A DNA stretch of 64,000 bases from Nitrososphaerota archaeon (lineage in GTDB: Archaea > Thermoproteota > Nitrososphaeria_A > Caldarchaeales > JAVZCJ01). Position 1 is the first letter of the stretch; each line of letters opens with the position of its first letter. Where the stretch lies: positions 39,898 to 103,897 of the forward strand of contig JAVZCJ010000006.1 in assembly GCA_038874475.1 (NCBI GenBank), read 5' to 3'. Both the position numbers and the translations under genes were made by a program. The notes below the pieces were generated by a model. The model was not told the DNA's origin. It saw only the letters and a program-made list of their open reading frames with translations, and made no database searches. Shown here in pieces: positions 18,529 to 28,048 of the stretch.

Positions 18529-19013
18529 ATCTATTTTTCTTAAATTATGATTAAATATCGCTTTTTATTTACATAACATTTTTCATTATGCTTTTAGAAT
18601 ATAAAGAAAATATAGAATAATCATTTAGGATACTATAATTTTAAAACCCCTGCTCTTCACGTACCTTAACAAGCTGCTTAGGTGTTCCTTGAGCTCTCTT
18701 CCTTTTATGAATATTATAGATAGCATGATTCCAGAAAAGAGAAGCTAAACTATTGCAGGAAGATATTTCTGGCAAAGAATATATTCAGGAGAAATACTTT
18801 GCGAAAAAATTTTTCAAAACCTTTATTAAAAGAGTTATAAGAACGATATCCCATTATGATATGCTTCATCTTAGTGATAAAATTAGTATCACAGTTAAAT
18901 TATTTTAATCTTAAAACAAATTCAAAAAGAGCTTAGAAAGATTATTAATAGAATTGAATATTATTAAAATGCTTTAAATTTTTTAGAATATGCTTTAAAA
19001 AATATTTTAATAA
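18529..19013. other. intergenic region with mobile-element debris
   Basis: 485 bases with no intact gene. It holds the broken reading frame at 18641-18811 and a G+C-richer patch at about 18640-18800. An inverted sequence around 18870-18895 (cttagtgataa...ttagtatcac) is weak. Nothing else recognised. Confidence 0.5.
18641..18811 (-). pseudogene. remnant of a transposase-like gene
   Basis: A 56-codon open frame with no start codon at its upstream end, where a stop precedes it. It translates to a basic, well-balanced sequence containing SLASLFWNHAIYNIHKRKR followed by QGTPKQLVKVREEQGF and a stop. The Trp/Tyr/His/Arg pattern followed by a TP motif resembles the C-terminal end of DDE-type transposases, in which a YNxxRxH-type segment precedes TPxxL. 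Local G+C exceeds the surroundings. The identification as transposase is tentative; that it is a gene fragment is more secure. Confidence 0.35.
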
Positions 19014-20033
19014 TTAGCAAATTCTTGGAAGATTTTCTCCTAGAAACATAGAAACTATTCTTTTTACACCTAATGTTGTTTTCATTACAACTCTATTACT
19101 AAATTTAGAAGTAACTCTTCCAATTAGCATAGCATTTTCTCCCAAAGGATTTTCTTTAATAATCGATAATGCATTTTCTTTTTCTTCCCAACTTGTAAAA
19201 CAAACAATTCTTCCTTCACATGCCAAATATAAAGGGTCTATTCCAAGAATTTCACATAATGCTCTTACATCATTTTTAATTGGAATTTTAGATTCATCTA
19301 TTATTATTCCAAAATTTGTTTTTAAAGCTATTTCATTTAAAACTGTTCCTAATCCTCCTCTAGTAGGATCTCTTAAACAATGTATTTCTATATTATTTTC
19401 CAATAATGATTTAACTAAATCTTTAAGAGATGCACAATCGCTTATTAATGAATTGCTTAATTTAAAATCATATCTAGTTGATAAAATTGCAGCTCCATGA
19501 TCTCCAATTGTTCCTGAAACTATTATTGCATCCCCTTCTTTTATTCTATGTACTCCTAAATCTACTTTTTCTGGAATAAATGAAACTCCTGCTGTAATAA
19601 TGTATATTTTATCTGCTAATCCTTTTTCAACAACTTTTGTATCTCCAGCAACAATTTTTACATTATTTTTTAAGCATTCTTCTTTCATCGATTTTACTAT
19701 TTTTTCTAAATTTTCTATTTCAAACCCTTCTTCGATTATAAAAGCTGCTGAAATTAATGGGTCTATTATTCCACCTTGCATAGCTAAATCATTTATTGTT
19801 CCTGTAATTGCTAATTTTCCTATATCTCCTCCTGGAAAGAATATTGGATTAACAGTATATGCATCAATTGTAAAAGCAATATTTTTTCCATAAAAATTTA
19901 TTCTTGCAGAATCTTCCAATTTTTCAAGAATGCTATTTCTAAAAGCAGGTAAAAAAATTTCTTTTATTAATTGAAGAGTAAGTTTTCCTCCTCCACCATG
20001 AGCCAATTTGATAATATTTTCTATATCACTCAT
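19014..20033 (-). CDS. hypE: hydrogenase maturation protein HypE
   Basis: 339 residues of the PurM/HypE family: HGGGGKLT near the N-terminus, an ATP-binding AITGTINDLA segment, GDHGAAIL, and the C-terminal PRIC whose terminal cysteine is carbamoylated by HypF and dehydrated to a thiocyanate that becomes a CN ligand of the NiFe site. All key features are intact. The start overlaps the hypD stop by 8 bases; last gene of hypCDE. Confidence 0.93.
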   Translation of the reverse strand: MSDIENIIKLAHGGGGKLTLQLIKEIFLPAFRNSILEKLEDSARINFYGKNIAFTIDAYTVNPIFFPGGDIGKLAITGTINDLAMQGGIIDPLISAAFIIEEGFEIENLEKIVKSMKEECLKNNVKIVAGDTKVVEKGLADKIYIITAGVSFIPEKVDLGVHRIKEGDAIIVSGTIGDHGAAILSTRYDFKLSNSLISDCASLKDLVKSLLENNIEIHCLRDPTRGGLGTVLNEIALKTNFGIIIDESKIPIKNDVRALCEILGIDPLYLACEGRIVCFTSWEEKENALSIIKENPLGENAMLIGRVTSKFSNRVVMKTTLGVKRIVSMFLGENLPRIC

Positions 20034-21162
20034 TTTTTATCATCTCTTTATATTTTCTCCAATCTTCATAAGTATACCAAGCAGCACATGCTCCTTCACT
20101 ACTTACCATGCATGGACCAATAGGAGAATTTGGAGTACAAGCTTTTGCAAAAAGCGGGCATTCAAAAGGATAAATAATTCCTCTAAGCACTTCTCCACAT
20201 TTACATGCAGGATTTTCATATTTAGGAGGAATATTTATATCAAAATGAAGCTTTGCATTCATATCATTATATTCTTCTCTCAATTCTAATCCACTATTAG
20301 GAATTTCTCCTAATCCACGCCAAATAGAATTGCATTCTTTAAAAACATTATTCATAATTTTTTTAGCTTTCTCATTTCCTTCAGGCTTAACAGACCTAGA
20401 ATATTGAATTTTCACATCATAAATTTTATTTTTAATTAATTCATTTAAAATTAATAAAGCTTGAATTATATCAAGCGGCTCGAAACCTGTTATAACTCCT
20501 GCTAAACCATGTTTCTTAAGAATTGGTTTATATGGATTTGATCCTATAATTGTGCTTACATGTCCTGGTAAAATGAAACCATTTAATTTTATTTCTCCTA
20601 AACTTAATAATGCATCAAGAGCTGGAGGAATAAGTTTATGAGCTGAATATAAATAAAAATTTTCCATTTTATTCTTTTTTGCTTCAATTAAAGATATTGC
20701 AATAGATGGAGCTGTTGTTTCAAAACCTATTCCAAAAAATACAATTTTTAAATCTTTCCTCTTTTTTGCAATTTCAATTGCTTCAATAGGTGAATAAACT
20801 ACTCTAATATCTGCTCCTTTTGCTTTTTCAATAAATAAACTTGAATTGCTTCCAGGAACACGCATAATATCTCCAAAAACTGTTAAACAAATTTTTTCTT
20901 TAAATTTTCTACACAATTCAATAATCCAATCTATATCTTCATTTGGAGTAACACATACTGGGCAACCTGGCCCAGAAGTTAAATCTACTTTCCCTTTTAA
21001 TAATTTTCTAATTCCAAATTTACTTATTGAAATTGTATGTGTTCCGCACACTTCCATAATTTTTATTGGATTATCAATCTCTCTTTTTATTTTCTTAATT
21101 AATTTTAATAATAATTCTTTATTTCTATATTCATCAATAAATCTAAGTTTTTCTTCATTCAT
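20026..21162 (-). CDS. hypD: hydrogenase maturation protein HypD
   Basis: 378 residues. The iron-binding and redox motifs are present: EVCGTHT, GPGCPVCVTP and the C-terminal CKCGEVLRG and CPLF-type cysteines that ligate the [4Fe-4S] cluster. HypD, with HypC, is the scaffold on which Fe(CN)2CO is assembled for NiFe hydrogenases. It overlaps hypC (8 bases) and hypE (8 bases), so translation is likely coupled. Confidence 0.93.
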   Translation of the reverse strand: MNEEKLRFIDEYRNKELLLKLIKKIKREIDNPIKIMEVCGTHTISISKFGIRKLLKGKVDLTSGPGCPVCVTPNEDIDWIIELCRKFKEKICLTVFGDIMRVPGSNSSLFIEKAKGADIRVVYSPIEAIEIAKKRKDLKIVFFGIGFETTAPSIAISLIEAKKNKMENFYLYSAHKLIPPALDALLSLGEIKLNGFILPGHVSTIIGSNPYKPILKKHGLAGVITGFEPLDIIQALLILNELIKNKIYDVKIQYSRSVKPEGNEKAKKIMNNVFKECNSIWRGLGEIPNSGLELREEYNDMNAKLHFDINIPPKYENPACKCGEVLRGIIYPFECPLFAKACTPNSPIGPCMVSSEGACAAWYTYEDWRKYKEMIKNE

Positions 21163-21376
21163 TTCTTTTCAAAACTTCCTCTAATATTTTTAATGTTTCT
21201 AAAGCTTCTTTTTCATCTATTTTTTGAATTGCAAATCCAGCATGAAGAATAATATAATCTCCAGGCTTAACATTTTCTATTAAATCTATTCTAATATTTT
21301 TCTTTAATCCTCCAATTTCAACAATTGCTTCAGGATATTTTACATCTATTATTTTTACTGGAATACCTAAACACAT
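21155..21376 (-). CDS. hypC: hydrogenase maturation chaperone HypC
   Basis: 73 residues, starting MCLGIPVKI, with the essential Cys2 exposed after Met removal, and the usual PGDYIILHAGFAI core. HypC binds iron with HypD and delivers the ligand complex to the hydrogenase large subunit. First gene of the hypCDE operon. HypA, HypB, HypF and a hydrogenase are not in this window. Confidence 0.92.
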   Translation of the reverse strand: MCLGIPVKIIDVKYPEAIVEIGGLKKNIRIDLIENVKPGDYIILHAGFAIQKIDEKEALETLKILEEVLKRNE

Positions 21377-21440
21377 TTAATGCATAAAAATATTTTGGGT
21401 TTATTTAAACTTTTTAAATAAAATATTCTAGCAAAAATTT

Positions 21441-22268
21441 TTATTTTGTAATAAAATTCAATAATGCTCCTATAACACCTAAAATACTTCCTATAATAAA
21501 ACCTCCTCCTATAGTTAAACTTGCAAAAGAAAAAATCATAATCATTAATCCTCCAGAAATTTCTCCTTTAGGCTTAAGAGATAAAAATGCTCCTATAGCG
21601 ATAATAAAGCTACAAATTGCACTAATTAATGCTAAATAATTTTTTTCTAAAAATAGAAAAATTGAAAAAATTGGAAATATATTTAATGATAGTGCCCATG
21701 AAAATGCATTACCAAGTATTAAAAAAGCTGCTATGATTGAGATAAAGAAACTAATAAGATTTTTTTTATCATTTTCTATAGAATTAATAGAAGAAATTTC
21801 TTTAATTATATTATGATAATCGTTTTGACAAAGTATTAAATCTTCATAATTTTTTGCACATTCTTCACATAAGGGTTTTGAACAAATATCGCATTCTTTA
21901 TTAGCTTTTCTTGATGGATGGAATGCGCAAAATAAATTTTCTTTAATATTTCTTGTTTTTCCTTCACCTTTTATTTCCATAATTTTTTTAATCTCTTTTT
22001 CCAAATTATTTTCTTTAATTCTTTTAATTAAAGTTTCTAAAAATTCAGAATCTAAATCTATTTTTTCAATATCAGAAACATTTTTTTCTTGAATTTTAAA
22101 TTCTGAAAAAGGAAAACCACAATTTGGACAATGGACTATTATTTCTTTACAAAAAGGACATAAAAGATTATTTTTATAATCTTTAAGCATTTTTTCAAAA
22201 GAAGGGAGTAATTTTCCGCAATTATTGCAAAATTTTAAATCAAAGCCGCATTTAGGACATTTAACCAT
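21441..22268 (-). CDS. membrane protein with N-terminal zinc ribbons and a B-box-like finger
   Basis: 275 residues. Residues 1-55 contain CPKCG, CNNCG, CPFC and CPNCG pairs (two zinc ribbons). Residues about 113-150 have CAFHPSRKANKECDICSKPLCEEC, a B-box-like zinc finger. Four or five membrane helices follow from about residue 170 to the end, rich in Gly near the C-terminus. Proteins with soluble zinc fingers plus a small DUF4190-like membrane bundle are common and uncharacterised in archaea. It lies between hypC and the pilus ATPase, but on present evidence belongs to neither. Confidence 0.62.
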   Translation of the reverse strand: MVKCPKCGFDLKFCNNCGKLLPSFEKMLKDYKNNLLCPFCKEIIVHCPNCGFPFSEFKIQEKNVSDIEKIDLDSEFLETLIKRIKENNLEKEIKKIMEIKGEGKTRNIKENLFCAFHPSRKANKECDICSKPLCEECAKNYEDLILCQNDYHNIIKEISSINSIENDKKNLISFFISIIAAFLILGNAFSWALSLNIFPIFSIFLFLEKNYLALISAICSFIIAIGAFLSLKPKGEISGGLMIMIFSFASLTIGGGFIIGSILGVIGALLNFITK

Positions 22269-22390
22269 TCAACCACCTAATAATCGAGGAAAACCTCTAT
22301 GTTTTTTTTAAATAATTAGAGATTATAGTAAGAAAAAGAATTTCTATTCTATATTTATATGTATTTATATAAAAAATTTAAGCTATAACT

Positions 22391-24181
22391 CTATTTTAAT
22401 ATTATGAGTTGCTCTTTAGTATCTATATAGCCTAATTCTTTTAAGATATCTATACAATACCAGAAAGTAGCTCTATCAAGTGGTACTTCTTTTATAAGAT
22501 TTTCTATTTTAACGGATCCTCCATTAGCTAATATTCTTTTTATTATTTGAAGCATAGGTTCTTTTAATCTACTGAAAATCTCCATAGCTTCTTCTCTTCT
22601 AGGAGATATTTCAAATTCAGCAATTACTTCTTTAGGCTTAGCTCTAATCCTTTCTAATATTGCTTCAGGATTAATGTAATATTCTGTAACTATTTTAGCT
22701 ACTTCTTTTACACTTCTAATATTCTTTTGTAACATCCATCTTATTACTTCTTTTCTCCTTTCCATTTCTTCTAATACTTCTTCTTTGCTCTTTCCCAATC
22801 TATAAGCTATTTTTTCTAAAAGCTTGCTTTTTTCTACAAAGTTTTTAAAATTATCTTCAGCAGGATTCCATTCAAAAACTTTCAAATAATTATTATAATC
22901 TATTACTTCCCATACATTTCTAACTCTTCTTCCAATTTCTCTTCCATCTTTGCTAACTGTAAGACGGACTCTTTCTACCAAAAGCATGGCATTCATTAAT
23001 GGAATGTATGCTTCAGCAATATTCATAGGTTTGCTTACAAGTCGCTTAATAGCATAATCTACACTTTCAGCATGTAAAGTAGACATTCCTCCATGTCCTG
23101 TTGCAAGTGCTTGGAATAGAACGAAAGCTTCTTCTCCTCTAATTTCTCCAACTATAAGATAATCTGGTCTATATCTAAGGCTTGTTTTTACTAAATCATA
23201 AAGTGTTACTTCTCCAATCTTTACTTCTGAAACTCCATAGCTTTCTCTACTAATGAATTGAACCCAGTTTTCATGTGGAAGTTTTAATTCTGCAGTTTCC
23301 TCAACTGTAACAATTTTCATTCCAGGCTTTATAAGACATGCTAATGCATTTAATAAAGTTGTTTTTCCACTTCCAGTTCCACCAATAACAATAAGGCTAT
23401 TCCTATGTTCAAGCAAAATCCAGAAGTATGCAGCAATGTCTTCATTGATTGTTCCTCCTTTTATTAAATCTATTATAGAGAAAGGTTCTTCACGGAATTT
23501 TCTAATTGTGAATGTGCTTCCTTTTGGAGAAATTTCTTCTCTAAATGTTACTGCTAATCTATGCTTTCCTTGAATCATTGCATCTACAATTGGAAAAGCA
23601 GAAGAAACATGCTTTCCAGCTTTATGAGCAAGTTTAATAATATAATCATCTAATGTTTCTCTATCAAGGAACATAACATTTGTTGGAATGCTTTCATAAT
23701 CTCTATGCCATATATATACTGGAACATTTATTCCATCGCAACTAATATCTTCAATATTAGGATCTTCCATAAGAGCATTCAATGGTCCATATCCAAGCAT
23801 ATCTCTTTCTAAATAATAAAGCAAAGTAGGCCAAGAATCTTCATGAAGCTTTTTAAAAGCTTTTTTGTATTTTCTAACTACATCTTCAGCAGCTTTTATG
23901 ATTGCTTTTTTTATTTCTTCATCGCTTTCTACTTCTGGAGGTGCAAGTTCCTTTGTAAGAATATCTAAAATTTTTGAATATGCTTCTTTTTCTTCTTCTG
24001 ATAAAAGGATTTCATCTATAAAATATATTGGTCCTGAACCTTTTTCAGGGGGTCTTGCAATGACTATTTTTACGTATGGTTCTTTAATCCAATATTCTGT
24101 TAATTTTTCATAGTCAGAGGGGATAGGTGCTACTAAGATTCCTTTTTTCTCTTCTATTTTCTCCTCTTTCTTTTTTGGCAT
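22391..24181 (-). CDS. type II/IV secretion (pilus biogenesis) ATPase, GspE/VirB11 superfamily
   Basis: 596 residues. The C-terminal ATPase carries the Walker A GGTGSGKTT (about residue 268), an Asp-box region around EETAELKLPHENW, a Walker B-type DYLIVGEIRGEEA and a His-box region GHGGMSTLHAE. It should power assembly of type IV pilus-like filaments from the cytoplasmic side. The last 100 residues form an extra basic helical or winged-helix-like tail (RRKEVIRWML, IKEVPLDRATFW). It runs divergently from the platform-protein gene, with the pilin gene between. Confidence 0.88.
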   Translation of the reverse strand: MPKKKEEKIEEKKGILVAPIPSDYEKLTEYWIKEPYVKIVIARPPEKGSGPIYFIDEILLSEEEKEAYSKILDILTKELAPPEVESDEEIKKAIIKAAEDVVRKYKKAFKKLHEDSWPTLLYYLERDMLGYGPLNALMEDPNIEDISCDGINVPVYIWHRDYESIPTNVMFLDRETLDDYIIKLAHKAGKHVSSAFPIVDAMIQGKHRLAVTFREEISPKGSTFTIRKFREEPFSIIDLIKGGTINEDIAAYFWILLEHRNSLIVIGGTGSGKTTLLNALACLIKPGMKIVTVEETAELKLPHENWVQFISRESYGVSEVKIGEVTLYDLVKTSLRYRPDYLIVGEIRGEEAFVLFQALATGHGGMSTLHAESVDYAIKRLVSKPMNIAEAYIPLMNAMLLVERVRLTVSKDGREIGRRVRNVWEVIDYNNYLKVFEWNPAEDNFKNFVEKSKLLEKIAYRLGKSKEEVLEEMERRKEVIRWMLQKNIRSVKEVAKIVTEYYINPEAILERIRAKPKEVIAEFEISPRREEAMEIFSRLKEPMLQIIKRILANGGSVKIENLIKEVPLDRATFWYCIDILKELGYIDTKEQLIILK

Positions 24182-24255
24182 TCCTATCCCCTCTATTTAT
24201 TTACTATTTTTTTATTTTTTAGTATATTGAAGTATTTAAGGAAATTAATGAAACT

Positions 24256-24726
24256 CTATGGTAAAACTACTGCTTTTGCATAATCATGTCCAGCAGCAGT
24301 ATGTATTTTTATATCTAATGTTTGGCCACTCTTAAAACCAACAGCTTGTGGAATCTCAATACTCATATCTTTTTGATCACCAGCCTTTAAAGCATATCCA
24401 ACGTTTGGATCAAGATTCTGTCCTCCAATTTTAACTGTGATGCCACCAGTCCATGAGCTGAATGGTTTTCCATTTATGATAACATTATCTATTGTTGCAT
24501 CTGCTGAACCAGTATTCTTGAGAGTTAAGGTTACATTAAAGCCACCTGCTAAAGATCCAGTCCCAACTTCAGCATAGGCTGAGATTACTTTTACTTCTTC
24601 AAACCTTGTAAAGATCCCTACGAGACCTGAAGCCCATAATGCTACTGCGATAGCCAAAGCAATTGCGATTGCAACTATAATGACTGTTGCTACAACTGGA
24701 CTTATACCTTTATTTTTCCTATTCAT
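24256..24726 (-). CDS. archaeal type IV pilin
   Basis: 156 residues with a class III signal peptide: KNKG then ISPVVATVIIVA, with cleavage expected between Gly and Ile by a PibD-type peptidase, leaving a hydrophobic N-terminal helix that packs the filament core. The head domain is Gly/Thr/Asn-rich with FNVTLTLKNTGSADATIDNV, typical of archaeal pilins and archaellins. Its G+C is higher than its neighbours, as often seen for highly expressed genes. A start-proximal cctccgct stretch on the + strand at 24736 is a good Shine-Dalgarno for this gene. Major filament subunit is inferred. Confidence 0.87.
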   Translation of the reverse strand: MNRKNKGISPVVATVIIVAIAIALAIAVALWASGLVGIFTRFEEVKVISAYAEVGTGSLAGGFNVTLTLKNTGSADATIDNVIINGKPFSSWTGGITVKIGGQNLDPNVGYALKAGDQKDMSIEIPQAVGFKSGQTLDIKIHTAAGHDYAKAVVLP

Positions 24727-24926
24727 TTTATCTCATCCTCCGCTATATTATTAATTTTCAATCTATTATTAAACTTTTTCAGTTCATAATCGTTTAAAAA
24801 GGTTTAAAAAAGTTCATTATAAAAATAAACTGTTTAAGTAAAAAATGAATATTTTTTCAAATTTTTCTATTTTTATAATAAAATAAAGATTAATATTGCT
24901 CTAATTTCCTTATTTAAATAGAGACA

Positions 24927-26732
24927 ATGGGAAGAAGTAGTGTAAAATCTAGTATTATTGGTTTTTCGTATTCTCATTTTAATTGGATAAGTAGGCCTAT
25001 TCTTAAAATTTTTAAAAGCTTACCTGAAAGTTTAGATGCTGCAAATATAAGAATTTATCCTGAAGCTTATGCTTCTTTTATAGGTTTTTCTCTATTTTTA
25101 TCTTTTATTATTTGTTTTCCATTAGCATTTTTCTCATATTTTTATTTTAATTTAGGTTTATATTCATTTTCTTTAATTATTCCTCCATTTATAATTTTAA
25201 TCCTTTTATTATTTTATCCAAAACTTGCTTCTACAAGTAGAGCTTCAAATTTAGAAAGTGAAGTGCCATTTGTAGCTGCATATATTACTGTTATGGCTAC
25301 TGGAAGAGTTTCTCCTTATAGAAGCATGGAACGTTTAAAGAATGTTAAATTGCTTCCAAACCTTTCAGAAGAAGCACGTAAAATAGATATAGATGTTAAA
25401 GCTACAGGAATAGATCCTGTTTCAGCTCTTGAAAAATCTGCTAAAGCAGTCCCATCAAAAGAATACAAATCTCTCATTTTAGGATATGTTTCTACTCTTA
25501 GAGGTGGAGGAGACGTAATACATTTCCTTCAAAGAACAGCTGAGAAAATATTTGAAGATAGAAGTGAAAAAACTAAGATAATTGGTGAAAGGATTGGAAT
25601 GTTAATGGAAGGATATGCAGCTACTGGAACAATGTTAGCTCTTGGATTATATGTTATTTTCATCGTTTCACAAATTCTTCCATCAGGAACGATGGCCTTC
25701 TCTTCTGGAGGTTTTATATTATTTGCATATATATTATTACCATCTATCTCTCTTCTTTTCCTTTATCTTACAGATATTTTCCAACCTCGCTATCCAGTTT
25801 CTGATTGGAGAGCATATAAAGTTTTTGCATTAACTCTTCCATTAACAGCTTTCCTTTTAGTAAGCCTTGTTATTCCTTTCTATTTCCCTCCATTAAGAGA
25901 AATTTTCAAACCTTTTGTATACTTTATATTCTTTATTAGAGATAAAATGGGTTTAGATCTTGGACAAAAAGCACCTGCCTTATCAGGATTTGAAGTGCCA
26001 TTAGGTTTGTGTATAACCATTATGGTAAGTGTTGCACCTGCAATGATTGCGTATCATAAACATGCTACAGAAACAAGCGGAGTCAATTCAGGAATTACAA
26101 GATTCCTTAGAGATTTGGTTGAATTAAGAAAAACTGGAATGAGTCCAGAAAAATGCATAGAAAACCTTTCCAATAATGATTATGGAGCTTTTAGTAAATA
26201 TCTTAAAAAAATAGCTGAACAAATTAAATGGGGTCTTCCATTATCAAAAATTTATGAAGCATTTGCTCAACAAATTTATAGTTGGCTTGCAAGAATAAAT
26301 ATGTTCCTTATAGTAGATGCAATAGATGTAGGTGGTGGCACTCCTGAAATACTTGAAACAGTAGCTAGATTTAGTGAAGAAATAGAACTTATTGAGAAAC
26401 AAAAAAGAATGTCGCTTAAGCCATTATTATTAATTCCATACATTAGTGCAATAATATTAGTTGTATCAACTGTTGTTTTAATAGGTTTTATGAGAAGCAT
26501 ACTCTTAATTGCTCAAATATATCTTCCATTTAGTAGCTTTTTGCAATTGTTCGTTCCTCCATTAATACTTAATAGTGCAATAAGTGGATTTGTTGCTGGA
26601 AAAGTTTCAGAAGAGAAAGTATCCGCAGGTTTTAAACATGCATTCATATTAACATTAGTATCTCTTATAGCTTTAGCAATTTCTCCATATGTAAGTGCAG
26701 GAATACAATTCTATACTCCACAAAGTGCATGA
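24927..26732 (+). CDS. pilus assembly platform protein (TadC/FlaJ-like, two T2SSF domains)
   Basis: 601 residues with two type II secretion F domains (about 115-290 and 390-560), each followed by paired membrane helices; around nine helices in total. Characteristic spots are SEVPFVAAYITVMATGR and the Gly-rich LEKSAKAVPSKEYK loop in the first domain, and DLVELRKTGMSPEKCI in the second. It forms the membrane base of an archaeal type IV pilus or related secretion machine with the divergent ATPase. Its stop overlaps the next gene start by 4 bases, opening a five- or six-gene operon. Confidence 0.87.
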   Translation: MGRSSVKSSIIGFSYSHFNWISRPILKIFKSLPESLDAANIRIYPEAYASFIGFSLFLSFIICFPLAFFSYFYFNLGLYSFSLIIPPFIILILLLFYPKLASTSRASNLESEVPFVAAYITVMATGRVSPYRSMERLKNVKLLPNLSEEARKIDIDVKATGIDPVSALEKSAKAVPSKEYKSLILGYVSTLRGGGDVIHFLQRTAEKIFEDRSEKTKIIGERIGMLMEGYAATGTMLALGLYVIFIVSQILPSGTMAFSSGGFILFAYILLPSISLLFLYLTDIFQPRYPVSDWRAYKVFALTLPLTAFLLVSLVIPFYFPPLREIFKPFVYFIFFIRDKMGLDLGQKAPALSGFEVPLGLCITIMVSVAPAMIAYHKHATETSGVNSGITRFLRDLVELRKTGMSPEKCIENLSNNDYGAFSKYLKKIAEQIKWGLPLSKIYEAFAQQIYSWLARINMFLIVDAIDVGGGTPEILETVARFSEEIELIEKQKRMSLKPLLLIPYISAIILVVSTVVLIGFMRSILLIAQIYLPFSSFLQLFVPPLILNSAISGFVAGKVSEEKVSAGFKHAFILTLVSLIALAISPYVSAGIQFYTPQSA

Positions 26733-27541
26733 AAATGAAGAGGAAAGGTTATTCTGTAACAGTTTCAACAGTTATATTATCAGCTGTTTTTATTGCTGCG
26801 ACTTTAATAGCAACTTATACTGCTGGATATGTTATTCAAATGCATTCTGAATCTATTGAATTTGAACAAGCTAAAAATACAATGATATTATTAGCAACAG
26901 ATATTGAAGATATAGTTCTTAAACCAAAATCTGCTGCATATGTTATATTCAATTCAAGAGCAGGTGGACCATCTTTTGATAAAAATGTAGGAGAAATAAC
27001 AATAACACTTGAAGGAGAAACAAATTGGATTCCAGCTCAGAATCTTCAAATAAATTTCATGAAATATAGAGGAGGGTCATTAGTTGGTTTGAGTAGCATA
27101 GAATATTTAAGAGGAGATGAAAGTAAGCCACTTATAGTGGTAGGAGTTTCAGAACCATTAGGATATATTTATACTGAAAGAGCTAAAAATGCTGCATGGA
27201 TTGTATTGGATTATTCAAGAGTTAGAATCGTATATACTGGAATATTATCATTATTCAATGCTACTACAGATTCTTATGAGAATTTTAATGATGTAAAAAT
27301 AATTTATATTAACATTGTACCAGGAGAATTTTATGGTTCTGGGAGGATATATGCTAAAGTTGAAAATCTTGGCATTGTTCATCAAACAAATATATTCAAT
27401 TCAAATCCAGTCCCAATATTAAAAGTATCTGCTTTTGGAAGAGAAGAAAGTTATTCTCTTTCAAATCTACCAAACTTTGATGATGCTTTTAAAACAATTG
27501 TGACATTTCTACTTATAAATATTAGTATTTCTATGCTTTAG
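26729..27541 (+). CDS. pilin-like surface protein 1 of the pilus operon
   Basis: 270 residues. The N-terminus (KMKRKGYSVTVSTVILSAVF) is a basic, Gly-containing leader followed by a hydrophobic helix, like an archaeal prepilin cleaved after KG. The remainder is a predicted beta-rich extracellular domain without recognisable motifs. It overlaps the platform gene by 4 bases and is 8 bases before the next gene. Probably a minor pilin or tip/anchor protein; inferred from leader and operon. Confidence 0.65.
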   Translation: MKMKRKGYSVTVSTVILSAVFIAATLIATYTAGYVIQMHSESIEFEQAKNTMILLATDIEDIVLKPKSAAYVIFNSRAGGPSFDKNVGEITITLEGETNWIPAQNLQINFMKYRGGSLVGLSSIEYLRGDESKPLIVVGVSEPLGYIYTERAKNAAWIVLDYSRVRIVYTGILSLFNATTDSYENFNDVKIIYINIVPGEFYGSGRIYAKVENLGIVHQTNIFNSNPVPILKVSAFGREESYSLSNLPNFDDAFKTIVTFLLINISISML

Positions 27542-27549
27542 GTGATAAT

Positions 27550-28041
27550 ATGCCAAGTCCAGTTGTTAGTCATTTGATTGGCACTACAATGCTATTAGTA
27601 ATAATGCTTGTAGTAAGTTTCTATTTTACAAATTTTGGAACAGTTATTGGAGTTAAAGCTGTTGAAAGAGAGTTAAATGAAGTTGCTGAATATATAGCTT
27701 CAAATATAATAGATATGATTTCATTAGCAAATGCTTCTCTTAGTGATACTCTTCTATTAGAAATAGATTTTCCATATGAAATAAATGGTTATGGTTATTC
27801 TATTAATGTTACTAAAGAAATAGATCATTATATTGTAGCTACTCGTATAGAACATACAACCATAGTTGAAGGAAAAGCTATTCTTCCATTTACTTCTTCA
27901 CAAATAATCTATTCTTCTTTAGATCCTGGAATAGATGGAATAGAAGGAAAAAATGGCCTTCATAGTGGAACAAAGAAAGCATTAATATGGTGTAAAAAAA
28001 TTGGAACAGAAATATATTTTGGGTTTGGTGTAAGGAGGTGA
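27550..28041 (+). CDS. pilin-like protein 2 of the pilus operon
   Basis: 163 residues beginning MPSPVVSHLIGTTMLL. The SPVV plus hydrophobic helix resembles the mature end of archaeal pilins (compare ISPVVATVII in the pilin at 24256-24726) but lacks a basic leader, so it might be unprocessed. A small beta-rich domain follows. Translation is helped by a ggtgat site just before the start. Function inferred from operon position only. Confidence 0.6.
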   Translation: MPSPVVSHLIGTTMLLVIMLVVSFYFTNFGTVIGVKAVERELNEVAEYIASNIIDMISLANASLSDTLLLEIDFPYEINGYGYSINVTKEIDHYIVATRIEHTTIVEGKAILPFTSSQIIYSSLDPGIDGIEGKNGLHSGTKKALIWCKKIGTEIYFGFGVRR

Positions 28042-28048
28042 AATAAAA

